From Cycas panzhihuaensis (lineage: Eukaryota > Cycadophyta), in assembly GCA_023213395.1 (NCBI GenBank), contig CM041465.1, positions 245,713,741 through 245,777,740 of the forward strand: 64,000 nt of DNA, read 5' to 3'. Shown here piece after piece: positions 10,697 to 22,434 of this stretch (within the stretch, counting starts at the first letter, position 1; each line of letters opens with the position of its first letter). A program made the position numbers and the translations under genes. The notes beneath the pieces are model-generated. The model ran no database searches. It had not been told where the DNA came from and worked only from the letters and a program-made list of their open reading frames with translations.

Positions 10697-11367
10697 ATCA
10701 GATCTTCATCTCAACGTTCATGTGCTTCATCTCATGGTGGTTATCTTCATTGGTGACAGATCACTGTGAGTCACTTAACCTTTACTATTTGCATTAGGGA
10801 TATTTACCAATGCTTGGCGAATTTCTCATGGATTGCAGGCGTCTCTATCTTTGTGGTAGGATGGCCTTCTAATCCTTGTCTAATAGCAAACTATCCCTGG
10901 GTAGTTTCTTTCGATCTTCACATTCTTCTTCTAATTTCTTCTTTGAGTCTTCATGTTTTTTTTTTTTTTAATTAAATTTCCCTAAATAAGGTAGGGAGCA
11001 ATCCTTCTTCAAGCCGCTTCTAGGGCATCAATCAAATCTTCATCTCAACGTCCATGTGCTTTATCTCATGGTGGTTATCTTCATTGGTGACAGATCACTG
11101 TGAGTCACTTAACATTTATTATTTGCATTAGGAATATTTACCAATGCTTGACGAATTTCTCATGGATTGCAGGCGTCTCTGTCTTTGTGGTAGGATGGCC
11201 TTCTAATCCTTGTCTAGCAGAAAACTATCCCAGGGTAGTTTCTTTTGATCTTCACATTCTTCTTCTAGTTTCCATGCTCTTCTTTCAGTCTTCATGTTTA
11301 TTTTTAATTAAATTTCCCTTAATGAGGTAGAGAGCAATCCTTCTTCAAGCCGCTTCTAGGGCATCAA
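10697..11367. repeat. tandem duplication with a 334-bp period
   Basis: Copy 1 starts near 10697 and copy 2 near 11030; for example GTGAGTCACTT is at 10766 and 11100. The copies differ by scattered substitutions and a length change in a T-rich run (about 10950-10970). Both contain short frames starting MSHLTF, but the codon changes look neutral and these are not believed to be genes. The repeat lies on the internal side of the minus-strand LTR at 11463-11832. Confidence 0.9.
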
Positions 11368-11462
11368 ATTTTGGAGTCTTTCTTCAGAAATTTTTCTTTG
11401 TGAATGGTAGTCTTTGGAATCCATGATGGTTTGACTTGATCACAGGCATTGATACCATTTGA

Positions 11463-11832
11463 TGTGAAATTATGAGTGCACAAAGACTCATAGAACGTCA
11501 CCCTTAAAATTGAGATTGTTGAAGAGGTGATGAAATGAATTTTCTTCTATTATCTCGTAAACCTAGCTTACATTGTGAATTCACACTCTGATGATTATTA
11601 CAATGAAGGTGCTTCTCATTTATATTGAGGGCTCGCTAACCACTTTAAAAAACTACCTACTAATTTTCCAACTAAATGACTTAATTAATTTTAGTAACTA
11701 ACTCTTAACTTTCTAACTAACTAACTGAGTAATTAATTGACTAACTTTCTAACTTAAATGTACTTTACATAAAGGTACAATAATATACACATAATGTTAC
11801 ATAATGTCAATATGGGTGATTGATAGTCATCA
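11463..11832 (-). repeat. 5' LTR of a minus-strand element, with primer-binding site
   Basis: Reading the minus strand, the segment starts TGATGACTATC and ends AATTTCACA (370 bp, TG...CA). Five bases later comes TGGTATCAATGCC (11457-11445), which resembles the initiator-Met tRNA primer-binding site of plant LTR elements. The internal region runs toward lower coordinates and includes the 334-bp duplication. No coding domain is seen before element A interrupts. No second LTR copy was found. Confidence 0.6.
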
Positions 11833-13799
11833 ACCCAATGCCTTGTAAAAGTCATATTATTGGGATCCCATTAAGATACCTAGAAAACCACATATGGATC
11901 CAAATATTGATCGTAATAAGAGTTTTAAAGATATCTTAGATACATTTATAGATGAGGTATATAACAAGCACAGAATGAAATTAGATTATTTCTAGAAGTC
12001 AATACCCTTCCATGATGCCTTCTCTATGGCATTAGAGCAAAGGGAAAATGAATGATTCGATATGGAACAAGTGCCAACAAATATACAAGTACATGCATGA
12101 AAGATAGAATCACCCAAAGGTAGTGTTTCAATACAAGAAAGTAATATAGATGTATAAAATTATTGACAGGAAATAGAGATAGATCATGAAGTCATACATA
12201 AGTTATCAATTATGCCTCAGAGACATGATTGATGCATGCCCACTAGGCCGAGTGTGCTCCTTTCACGATAGGGCGAAGAAACCAATCTTTCTATTCGTCA
12301 AAAGAGAGGGATGAGCCACCGCTCCTGATAGTGCCATGAGAGATAAGCACTATTGGGCACAATGCATAGACAATGGCTAGGTGCTGTCTATGCACTACTC
12401 CACAACCACCCTATAACAAGAAGGGCCATCCACTTTACATGTCACTACATACTCCACTATTCTAGTAAGAAGGGTCACTATTAAGAGGGCACTTTAATTG
12501 GATCTCTACTTTGGAATTCAAGAATGCTATAGCAACATCGAGCTCAAAAAAGAAAGAGAACACTATGAATACAGAATGCTATAACAACATTGAGCTAAAA
12601 AAATAAAGATAACACTATGAAGAAAAGAATATTGAGCCATTGCAACAAGGGGTACTATTCGAGAGGGGGGCATAGGGCGCATTGGTGATTTCAGGGCACC
12701 TTTTGAGTCTTTTGGGGACAAGCTATTGAAGAAAAAAGAACTAAAAAAAAAACCTTCAAGCTAAAAAAAAAAAGAGAGAACACTATGCATTATTCTTTGG
12801 TTCGTCAGAGCTGGTCGAAGGTCTACTGCCAAGGCCAACAAGTGTGCTTGTCATGAGTAATAGGAATGCAGAGCTTTTAGATATCTAGTTGGATCGATTT
12901 GGTTTGGTACCTGCTTGAATAGGCATTGAGGTCAACATGAATGCAAGTCAGTCCATAGGCTACAACCTTCAATAGTGCCATCTATCTTTTTTTTTCCAAT
13001 AGGGGCAAGATCTAAGAATAAAGATTGTCAATGAGATCTCTATATTGGAAGCCTGGGGAAAGGATCCATTAAATGAATGGGAAGGGATTCATTTGGAGGG
13101 AGGTAGGGGTCTCCCTAGTCTACAACGAATCTTTCATTGTTATTATTTCCCAATCTGCTCTTTTATCCATTCAATGACTAGGATTCAGTGACTTGGAAAG
13201 GATTCATTGTAATGTGGGTAAGGTTCTACTCAATGCGCAACAGATCTTTCATTGTCTCCCAATTCACTATTTCATTTGGAGCCAAAGCACATGAATATGA
13301 TACGAATAAACAAGCAAATTCAATTAGAGTCCAAAGTATGTATTCTTGGACAATAAGGTATATTGATATATTGAAAGAAATGTGGAACTTGAAATATGTC
13401 ACGAAAAAGTGGAGGAAATAAGAGAAAAACTGTACTCAACATGTGCTATTGTTAATATTGTTTTGACTGATGTTCAGCTTTGTCTGTACTATTTCAGGAT
13501 GGCATTCCTAAAGGTGCTTCCTACCATTTGTTAAGCATTCTACTAGTGACATTCTGGTGGCATTCCACTTGCATTTTGACTATGTTGCTCTGATGGGTAC
13601 CATTTTGCTACTATTTGACTAGCAAGTTGTCTTCCTCTGAATTGTTCCTGAAGTGCCCTTCTATTGGTGGCATTTCTAAATCACTCCTTGACAACATTTC
13701 GCATCTATAAGGCCATTCTAGTAGTGCAAAAGTTTAATGTGCAAATTAGAAATGTAGTCTGAGGGTTGAGTCTTCTCTGTACTACTTTGAAATGGACTA
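11833..13799. other. unassigned repeat-like region
   Basis: No gene or conserved domain is recognised on either strand. An imperfect repeat with period 52 lies at 12522-12621 (GAATGCTATA...ACACTATGAA), with a third partial copy near 12745-12790. Purine and poly-A runs are frequent. It is probably decayed retroelement sequence. Confidence 0.5.
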
Positions 13800-14225
13800 T
13801 GTTGGAGTTGTTAAAGCTTGTTATTGTTTGGGACTTAGTTGCAAAACATAGATGAATGCACCCAAACACATCCCAAAGGAGATGGGAATAGGGAAGAACT
13901 CAAAAATAGAGGAAAACACTTATTCTATTCAAGTTCAGAAACGAGTGTATGGGAATGTACATCAAAGTGTGTCGTGCCTCTTTTAGGGATACAAATGCAT
14001 CGTCATTAGTGAGAGTTAGATGGGTGTAGTTACATGCACCCACTTCTAAACTAAAAATTAGTTATAAAATTGGCAAGCAACTAATAATTACATCTTACTA
14101 AAACTAATTTATGTTAACTCACTATTCCTAAATTGGAGTCACTTTAGAGCTTAAGCGAACACAACACCCAAAAAGGCTAGAAGTACATTTGAATGAGCGA
14201 ATAATTCATCAACTGAGCACATCAA
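13800..14225 (-). repeat. possible 3' LTR of a minus-strand gypsy remnant
   Basis: On the minus strand, GGGGACAATTGTCTCC (about 14252-14237) is followed by TGATGTGCTCAGTTGATG, a plausible polypurine/LTR start. The segment below it is AT-rich and LTR-like. No second copy or target duplication was found, so both the identity and the limits are tentative. Confidence 0.25.
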
Positions 14226-14628
14226 TTTGTTCCTGGCTAGGAGACAATTGTCCCCAATCTTGATGTACGTATGGGATGTAGGGAACTCCTATCAACTTGG
14301 TAGGAAACTATCCCCAAGTTGCCTAGAAGAATTGTAGACTCATAGTCCATTGTGGTTGGAATTGGTGCAACCATCTAATAACGAGTTGATGGTGTAGCTG
14401 TTGTCCCTTTCCTACCATGGGCCAATGCTACTAATATTGCCAATGGATGGGCAACCGTGGAGTCTATTTCTAAGATCCTACCTGAGAGGAAGGCAATTGT
14501 GCCTATAGTTGAGGTGGTGCATCTGCAATGCCTAGTGGCATAAGCAATAGAATATGTACCATTTGCCTTGAGGGGGTTGTAGTTTGTTGTTGAAGTAAAC
14601 GTTTCTCTTGTTGGTGTGATTGCACTTC

Positions 14629-15183
14629 TCAGATTGTTTGAAGAATTGGAACTATAATGTGTAGAGGTGCAATGAAAGCATGGTCTCTAATGGTAGTGCA
14701 GTTGCTTGTAGGCCTAGTAGGGGCCTTGAAATTGGAGGGCTCTGATACTAAATCTGTGGGGAATGTGAAGAAGATTAAGGATGATGATGTTGTTGAATTG
14801 GCTGAAGAATAAAAAATGAAGGCTATGGAAGTTTGCAAGATAGTTGGTATGGCTATGGATTTACGCTGGAATGTCTTGTGTTCTTTGCACAAGAAGCACA
14901 TGTTTTTATAACTACCATACTGTGCACGTGTGTCATATTGATAGGGTTGCTTAACAATAGACAACCATAGTCCATGGGTGACATTGCAAGCTACTGTATC
15001 AAGGATTGGGTTCATTGCCAACATGACATGGTACATCCTATATGCTCTTGTTTGGTGACCATTGTTTTGTACCCGTCCAAGGTTGTAGGTAGCTAAATGT
15101 GGCTTCGTTGCAATATGTAGAGAAGAAACTAGTCCATTAGAGAGTAGTTTCTTCATGTTCCCAACGTCCATATTGGAAATCAC
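14629..15183 (-). pseudogene. gypsy protease-like fragment (minus strand)
   Basis: A 184-codon frame on the minus strand. Residues about 10-95 look like the retropepsin-like domain of plant gypsy polyproteins: SNGLVSSLHIA, then YNLGRVQNNGHQTRAY, then PYQYDTRAQYGSYKN. In the family, a 'PW/PYQYDR' motif closes this domain. The catalytic Asp triad is not visible upstream. The C-terminal half is Ser/Thr-rich and unrecognised. A gag remnant lies just upstream on the same strand, supporting gag-protease order. No RT follows before the possible LTR at 14225. Confidence 0.45.
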
Positions 15184-15239
15184 TAATCAGTTCTTCTTCC
15201 AGCAATTCTATGTGAATAGAGCTTCTTAGTCCGAGACCA

Positions 15240-15960
15240 AATAGTAGTTAGCCATTGGAACTAGTCATGGGTCAAGTTGTCTCTGGTTGGTCATTAGAAT
15301 AACTCGCTCCTTTTCTTCTTGTGTCTTCTTTCTTATTTGTGACCAAGGTTGAGGCTTGCCCTTTCTACTTTAGGCATTAATCATTAGAATGACCATAGGG
15401 CTTGTGATAGTCACAATATTTCTATGGTCCTCCCCCCTTATTGACGGGGAATCATGATTTGTAGCATAAGAAGAAGCTACAACACATTGATATTAGGGTC
15501 TACCCATGAGGTCTCCTTGCAAATGACCCTTTCTCTTGATAGAAAGGAGGTTTGTTTTTGTCAAAATTGCTATTGTTGTGGCTTAGGAGGGCATTGCTTT
15601 TGCATATAATCGTCTATCTTGATTGCAAATTGAAAAGCCCGATCTAAAGAAATGATTGTAAATAGTTGCAATTTTTGTTGCAAATGTGGAAACAAGGCTC
15701 AAAATTTTCAACTTAGGCACATCATTAGTATCTATTACGTCAAGCATGGTGGATAACTTATGGAAATCATTAATGCATTATTGCACAGAGTGACCAAATT
15801 GTTGGTGAGGATGTAGCCACTTTTTTAGTTGGCCATCCTTGTAACCAAGTGGGTAAAATCTCTTTGTAAATGTTTTCTTAAAGTTTGTCCACTAGGTAAT
15901 AATCTGTTGTCGATTTGTGGGTAGGTTCCTTGTATGTGTTTGCCACCAAATTAGTGCTTT
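15240..15960 (-). pseudogene. gypsy gag remnant (minus strand)
   Basis: Broken minus-strand frames show a retrotransposon capsid pattern: a stretch equivalent to the LYPxGYxxxxxxxW block, then GHSVQQCINDFHKLS (about 15800-15756), the usual 'Q-S-V-Q-x-Y-x-x-x-F' region. Stops and shifts are frequent. It precedes the protease remnant at 15183 in the expected order. Confidence 0.4.
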
Positions 15961-16006
15961 ATTTGTCATGGATTTCAATTATTGAGATTTTGTTTCATTA
16001 GTGAGT

Positions 16007-16280
16007 GTTTGGCATGCATAAATTTAGAGTTGATCAAAGAGTAAACACTCAACACACTTGAAATAATATCACTTGTATTAAATATTGATGAAGCAAATAA
16101 TATCACTTGTATTAAATATTGATGAAGCAGCATAGAACATATATACAAAAGAATGACAAGCATGTATAACAAGTGTATGACATGTAGGGCTTGCCAAAAT
16201 GAGGCCTATGGTACAAATAGAAAGAGTCGTATGGTATAAGAATAAAAAGTAGGAAGAACATAATGATGCATTATGTTTAA
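16007..16280 (-). repeat. copia LTR (minus strand) containing a 34-bp tandem duplication
   Basis: On the minus strand, a purine tract AGAGGGGATC (about 16293-16284) precedes this AT-rich segment, which follows the end of a copia RNase H. Two identical 34-bp copies, 16061-16094 and 16095-16128, lie around TATTTAATA, so the putative TATA region is doubled. LTR limits are approximate; the duplication itself is exact. Confidence 0.5.
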
Positions 16281-16299
16281 GATCCCCTCTAAATGATTA

Positions 16300-16948
16300 T
16301 TCTATTTTTTTGTGCTCCTATTTGCGTTGTAAATAATCCAAACTTACATTTACCTTGAGGTTTGGTAAAGATGTCAACATATTGTACTTCACTAGGGCAA
16401 TAGACTAATTTCATCTCTATGTTTTGAATTTTCTTCCTAATAAAATGATGATGAACCTCAATATGTTTGGTTCAAGCATGGAAGATAGGAGTCCTTGCTT
16501 GCTTAATTACACTTTGGTCGTCACAATAAATTATTGTGGGATAAGATTGGGTTTGTCCTAAATCTTCTAATATCCTTCTCAACTAGATGGATTCACAGAT
16601 GGCTTCCACAATTGCTTTGTACTTTGCTTCTGTTGAGGATAGAGCAACTGAAGGTTATTTCATGCTATTCTAAGAGATTATTCTTGAACCAAGATTGAAA
16701 TAGTAACCTGAAATTAGCTTTTTGCTATTGTTTTTATCTGCTCAGTTTGAATTGTTTTAATCAATAAATTTGAAATTTAGTTTTTGAGTGTATTGTAGAC
16801 CAAAGTCTAAGGTTCACTACACATACCTCAATACCCTTTTGTTGCTTTTCAATGTGCTTCCTTGGTACTGTCCATAAACCTTGATATCATTCCTTTTAAT
16901 GTTTGAGTGAGTAGAAGTGAGATAGATTAGGATGCCCATTAGTATCCT
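16300..16948 (-). pseudogene. copia RNase H and pol C-terminus (minus strand, broken)
   Basis: Read on the minus strand with stops, the segment gives the RNase H end of copia pol: YKAIVEAICESIWLRRI (about 16625-16570), then TKHIEVHHHFIRKKIQ (about 16470-16424), then VDIFTK (about 16383-16363). The upstream part merges with RT sequence in the adjacent frame (16949-17150). The purine tract and LTR lie directly downstream on the same strand. Confidence 0.8.
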
Positions 16949-17425
16949 TTATAGGGTTTCATCTATTGTTGGACCGTGATCTTTTGCTGTTAATTTGCAT
17001 ATGGTCTCGATGGGAGTTGGGCCTAGTATGTAGTTATCCACGTTGAACTTGAGTAATAGTTCTTTGGCATATTTAGTTTGAGCCAAGAATATTCTTCCCT
17101 CTTCTTGGGTTACTCCCACTTCAAGGTAATAGTGAAGAGGTTCCAAGTCCATTAATACTATTATACCAGCTGCAATAGTTGGAACACTCATGAGAGTTCC
17201 TATTGGTCTTACCCGTAATTGATTAAGTAATCTTATAGAATAATTTGGGGCAACTGCTTCGGGCCTTCCCAGGGATATCCAAGAAGATTTTGGTAAAACA
17301 TTAATTCTTGAGCCTCCATCCATAATTGTCTTGCATAGCATTGTCCCCAAGATAACCATTGGAACTCTTGGATCCACTCCATTATCGTTTATGGCTCTTA
17401 GTATAGGTTTTCCAATTTGCTCCAA
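16949..17425 (-). pseudogene. fused frame: gypsy protease joined to copia RT C-terminus
   Basis: One uninterrupted 158-codon minus-strand frame has two origins. Residues about 1-85 are a gypsy aspartic-protease region (PMVILGTMLCKTIMDGGS, then INVLPKSSW), preceded on the same strand by gypsy gag. From residue about 91 (MDLEPLHYYLEVGVTQEE, then IFLAQTKYAKELLLKF) it is the C-terminal part of copia RT, continuing to copia RNase H and an LTR. The junction is near 17150. Illegitimate joining or nested insertion plus deletion would explain it. The frame being open may be chance, and no working protein is implied because neither half has a full catalytic domain. Confidence 0.75.
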
Positions 17426-17439
17426 TATAATTTGTTGGA

Positions 17440-19060
17440 AATGACCAACTTTTCATCGTTTGAAGATTGCCAAAATGGGAATGGAAACTCCTAATTTTGT
17501 TAATGTATCTTTTACTGATTGAAGTCTCTGCCATGGATTCATACCTTCTTTTCCCTATGCAGCCTCTAAAGAAACCACCCTTCTTTTATACATTTGTCCT
17601 TTGAATCTTTACTCTTGCTGGACTTCACGCATTGCTTCTTGTAAAATCTTTACAACTTCCTACAGTCTTCATTTTTCCATTGAGGGATTTAGAAAATTAT
17701 CTTGGATTAGTGTTGTCATTGTCTTTCCATTTCGGGTTTGGAGATATGCTGGTATCTCATCATCTGGTACTTCATGACCAAATTGGCTATCTATATTTTT
17801 ACATTCTTTGGGCAATTTGCCTCTTCATGGTCAGTAGGCCTGCATTCCTCTCAGATGAATTCTCCACCCTTATTTTGTAATGGGCATTTTGACTTTTAAT
17901 GCCCTCGTCTTAGACATAGGAAGCAACAAATTGGTTTCCGTGTTTCCTAGACCTGGTTTGAAGAAACATTTCCATGTATTGTGGTTTGTTCTCTTACGAT
18001 TGTCACACCATTTTGTTACTCCTATGTGTTCATTCTGCAAATGGCCTTGTTGATTACAAGGCGTTGGACACCATACGTTTGTCCTAGGTTTTTCCAAGCT
18101 CAAATGAACCAACTCTATATGCAGCATTTCAATCTCTTGATTAGGTTGCATACTTATAGGAACAGATATTGGAGGCTACTGTTACAAAACTTTGACCTCC
18201 TTCCTTAATACCTCAATTTCTAGATTTTCCCCATCTGTGAAGTTTGCATTATTGTTGTTCCATTCGTCATTGAAGATTGCCAATTTGTATTTGCGTGTGG
18301 CATTTGAGAGAAAGTTGATCCCATTTGGAATGCTGGATATGTTGGTGATGGGAAGTATGCCGACTTCATATGATTCTCAAACTTCAAGGTCAATTCTCGG
18401 ACTTGCTCATAATTATGTTTAGGATGGAGCATAACTTTATCACTTAATTGCAGTATTATTCCTTGCACAAAATATTTCATTGCTAGCATAGGATTAATCG
18501 TTGATGCCATGTCCATCTTATTCATAATAGTTCACATTCTTTCATTAAAATCATTTACAGATTCTTCAGTGAATTGCCGTATTTCCTCCAAAGCTTGGAG
18601 GATTGCCATTGGGTCTCTTAGATTCTAAAATCAGTCTAAAAATGCACCTACAATTGGACACAAGATAAATTCTTGGTTGATGCGTACTGGAACCATAAGA
18701 TTGTTGGTCCTCGCAATGTTGAGAAAAATCTGGCTTTGATCTCATTCACATTTGTGATCTTCTTTATTTGCAACATATTACGGAATAACGCCAGATGATC
18801 TCCCAGATTTGTTGATCCATCAAATTGCAAGCTTGTAAAAGTTGCATCGTTTTGCACTATTATCGTGGGTCGTCCTACGCCCATCAAATTTTGACCTCCT
18901 TACCTCATTCCTCCTGGTGGAGGGCCTCTTTGTGGGAGTCCTCCTCCACCATGCGGTGGTGGCGGTTGATTGCCTCTTCCTTCCACATTCATGAACAAAG
19001 ATTGGTTCTGTCTTTGGCTGATTACTCCTCCGTCCCTATTTCTTCTATTAGGAGACATAC
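17440..19060 (-). pseudogene. gypsy gag (minus strand, broken)
   Basis: In minus-strand order: a Pro/Gly-rich stretch (QPPPPHGGGGLPQRGPPPGG, about 18970-18910), a capsid segment with FDGSTNLGDHLALFRNMLQ and KARFFSTLRGPTILWFQ (18887-18648), a second capsid-like frame with MKYFVQGIILQLSDKV (18525-18220), and a degenerate CCHC knuckle read CDNRKRTNHNTWKC (about 18005-17964; second Cys replaced by Arg). This is a nucleocapsid/capsid precursor, followed on the same strand by protease. Confidence 0.75.
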
Positions 19061-20055
19061 TCCCCCCTATTTCCTCTATTAGGAGACGTACTCCTTACTT
19101 GCTCTACATTTGTCGAATCAAAAATCTTGTTACTCATTTTAAAAAGAGGATTCAATATGTGGCTAAGGGGGGTTCTAACTTCAATCAAACGATGGTCCTA
19201 TCCTTGATTTGTTGTACTGTACAACTCAAGATCTATGGAATTTGCTTCATTTTCTAATATTATTACTTCCTTGGCTGGGTCTTCTTCAACCACGTCTTCT
19301 TGTGATGAACTTGTCTCAACTAGATCCTCTTCCAATGCACACCGTTGTGCTTCTTCTATCTAGACCACCTGGTTCTTAATGGGACTTATACCAGATTCTG
19401 CGTTGACCCCTTCCTTCTCTTTGTCCTTTGCCCTTGACTTCCTATGTTTTGTCAATTTGATAAGTGGTCGCTTCTTCACCTATTTCCTTGGTGTAATCTA
19501 GAACCTGGGTTTTCACACTTCTATCTGACTTTTGTCCCTTGCCCAACGCCCCCCTCTCTCTTGGTGTGTCTCAGATTTGTTTCGCATTGCAATCCTTGGT
19601 GATTGAAGAGGAACCACTTGTTTACTCGGCTCCGCTCATTATTCTTAGAATTTGTTTTTCCTGGTTCAATTAGGCAATAAAACCAATGTGTGCTACGATC
19701 TGTCTCTATTCCAATATTATCACAACAACCAGATAGAATATGCACAAGCAACACCAGATTGGATGCAAAACATGATATTATTAATAATAGGGAACTATGT
19801 TTGATCCTCTCACAACCAGACGCAGACTTGGACAATACACAAGAGCTACAATTGCAGTGTCACGCCTTAATACAACAAGAGGATCTATCTACAAGTATGT
19901 ACACATAATCGCATACAATAGACACACACACCTACTACCTGACTCTCTCTCTTTCTTTTCTACAAAGAACGATCGATTAATTGCCATTTGTTACATGTAA
20001 AATGGTATGACGGTTCCACAAAATAGATTCAATTGTGAACAAGACGGTCGATTAG
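19061..20055. other. unassigned sequence upstream of the minus-strand gag
   Basis: No domain is recognised. The minus strand may hold the gag leader or N-terminus. A duplicated block with CCTATTTCTTCTATTAGGAG-type sequence occurs around 19036-19084. The rest is unremarkable. Confidence 0.4.
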
Positions 20056-20073
20056 GATCACTTGTGCCGAATT

Positions 20074-20392
20074 ACGATCTGGTTGCAAATGTGGCATCAA
20101 CTGCGATCTGGTTGCAATCGTGGCATCAATTGCGATTTGGTCGTAACTACTGCTCCAACTGTGACCTAGTCGTAACTACTGCACAAACTGTGGCTTGGTC
20201 GTAACTATTGCACAAACTATGGCCTGGTCGCAACTATTGCACAAACTATGGCCTGGTTGCAATTGCTGCTCCAACTGCGACTTGGTTGCAAATGCTGTTC
20301 GAACTGCAAGCTAGTCCTAGCTGTGACATCAATTGCGACTTGGTTCCAACTATGGATGTAACTGTGATCTGGTCGTACTTACCTGCAATTGA
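20074..20392. repeat. 29-bp minisatellite, 11 units
   Basis: Units start at 20074, 20103, 20132, 20161, 20190, 20219, 20248, 20277, 20306, 20335 and 20364, an exact 29-bp period with no length changes. Each unit reads roughly GYGAYCTGGTYGCAAC followed by a variable part ending in CAACT. Units diverge by substitution only. Because 29 is not a multiple of three, all frames are cycled and the open frames here (20007-20204, 20208-20399) are by-products. Confidence 0.95.
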
Positions 20393-20826
20393 ATCTTGAC
20401 CCAAAAATATGTGCACGCAACTGCACCCACACATAAATAGAAATCCTAGAAAACACAAACTAAATGAGGACTCTACTTTGAAGGACCTTAGTGATCACAA
20501 GGAAAAGACAGAGGAAGGTCTCTTGACGTATTGGAAAAACCATTTGATAATAAGATTGTTTGAAGACCCATCAGACAGGGGATCTGAGAAGTTATTTTTA
20601 ATAGCAACCCCGTTGGCAGTACAAGCGCCGTGAGTTTCAAAGTTAATTCATTTGAAAACACCCTTCCAAAACCCACTATTAAATATACCCCTAAAAAAGG
20701 TAGAAAAGTGGGGAGAAAACTCCATTAAATATACCCCTAAAAAAGGTGGCGGAAGAGGAGATTATAACCTTGGAAGAATAGACTATTCTGCAAGAATCAT
20801 CACCAAAAGGGAAATTATCACCAAAG

Positions 20827-22434
20827 ATGGCAGATAATAGAAAATTTGGGAGATTGGTGTTTGATGACACCTCTGATGCCAGTGAGCATGTATACTTATT
20901 TTAGAAATTGGTAAATTCAAAAAAGTTAATGGACAAAGCCGAAATCAAGGAAAGATCTTCCTATTCATTATAAGAAGTGCCTCTCTCTTGGTATGAGCAA
21001 CTAGACCCAACCAAACGTTGGGGTGACATTAAAAGGGAATTCGATGAGACATTCCAAAAGTTTAGAAGTAATGAGGTAGTGGAACTGGCACTTAGAGAAG
21101 TTAAGCAGAGGCTAGGAAAATCAATATTAACATAGATCGACAGAATTGATATTATAGCAACTGACATGACAAAAGGGGAGAAGATAATGGATTATGATCT
21201 ATGAAATTACTTTGTAAATGGGCTAAATTCAAAATTTAGAGCTGCAATGGCAACCCACCCTCTCAAGTCATACCAACATGAACAAGAATTGGCTCTTGAC
21301 TTTGAGAAATGGATTGATACAAAGAGGGCAGGCCATGATCCTTTACTTCTAAGATTACAAGAAAAGATGCAGGAGGAGTTAAGGAATCAAAACATGAACA
21401 GACCGTACTTCCAGATAATGAAATCAAGAAAAACTTCAGAAGTGGAGAATCTAAGAAAAAAAGTAGCCAAGATAAAGTTACAAGGGCAAAACCCCCAGGA
21501 ATGTGAGGAGGAAAAGGTTCTAAAATATAGAGGGAAGGAGCCCTTCATAGAAAAATGGTTTCCACCAAAGAATGTGACTTAGATAGGAAGAATAATGGAA
21601 TTAAAAAGCAAAAGAAATAGTGCCAAATTTGTGGTAAGGATAATCACAATACAAAGGAGTGTTATTTCAACGCTTGTTGAAAAAGCCAATAAGAAAAAGT
21701 AAGTAGAAGAGGTGGCGAGTCTATCAAATACATTTATGCCACTCAAATAACACTAGGGACCTCACCAAAGCAGTTGTTAAAACGTTGCTTATGCTATTTG
21801 GAATATGCCCATTGGCAGTCTGAATGCTCGATGGCCAATGCACCTAAAACATGCCCCTTTGTGTCCAAAAATTATGGATCCAACAACCACTCAACAAAAG
21901 ATTGTAAAGGAAAGGTCCTAGTAGGAAGGTGTATGTTTTGTTTGGAGTTCGAGCACTGGAGGAGACAATAGCATCCACAAATGCAAAAATTGTGGACCAT
22001 GTAATCACCTTTTAGAAAGTTGTTTGCTAAGCATGAGATCAAGCAACCTTATGTCAATTGTGCCCGACACACTCAAAGTTGCCAACCTATTAGAAAAGAA
22101 CTACCTCACCTTACCCAAACTAGAGGTGAAGCAAAGATATAAAATGAGGGCATACCCAAAACAAAGTGAGGTCGTTGCAGTAAAGAAGCCAAAAGTAATC
22201 AAGATTGCACGAATCGATTCAGCTAATTTATTCAATAACATTCCTTGGGAAGACATTCCACAAACATTGAGACTTTTAGAGAATTTATCAAAGAAGCTAA
22301 AGTTAACCATTCTATTGTCACAAGTTATCCAATGGGTAAAAATCAAAGTATTTCAAGATCAAAAGTCTCAAGGAACATGTAAGGTTGTAGAAGAAACAAT
22401 GGTAATAAACAAGCCATATGAGAATTATCCTTGA
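20827..22434 (+). pseudogene. gypsy gag with multiple zinc knuckles (broken)
   Basis: The start ATG at 20827 (MADNRKFGRLVFDDTSD) is followed by a capsid domain with SWYEQLDPTKRWGDIKREF and FVNGLNSKFRAAM (about 20985-21250). A charged Lys/Glu segment is open at 21247-21582. A Cys/His array then follows: CQICGKDNHNTKEC (about 21629-21670, perfect CX2CX4HX4C), knuckle-like CPF...NNHSTKDC (about 21850-21906), CMFCLEFEHW (about 21940-21970), and CKNCGPCNHLLESC (about 21983-22024, perfect). The last open part (22024-22434) has IDSANLFNNIPWEDIPQTL. Stops and shifts separate these parts. The protein would package element RNA. Confidence 0.8.

Noticed and set aside
10766-11330. Pair of similar small frames starting MSHLTF
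   Set aside because: They arise from the 334-bp tandem duplication. Substitutions are not concentrated at third positions and the tails diverge through T-run length change.
20074-20392. Possible CRISPR-like array because of the 29-bp spacing
   Set aside because: Units are contiguous with no spacers, diverge along their length, and the context is a plant nuclear genome. It is a minisatellite.
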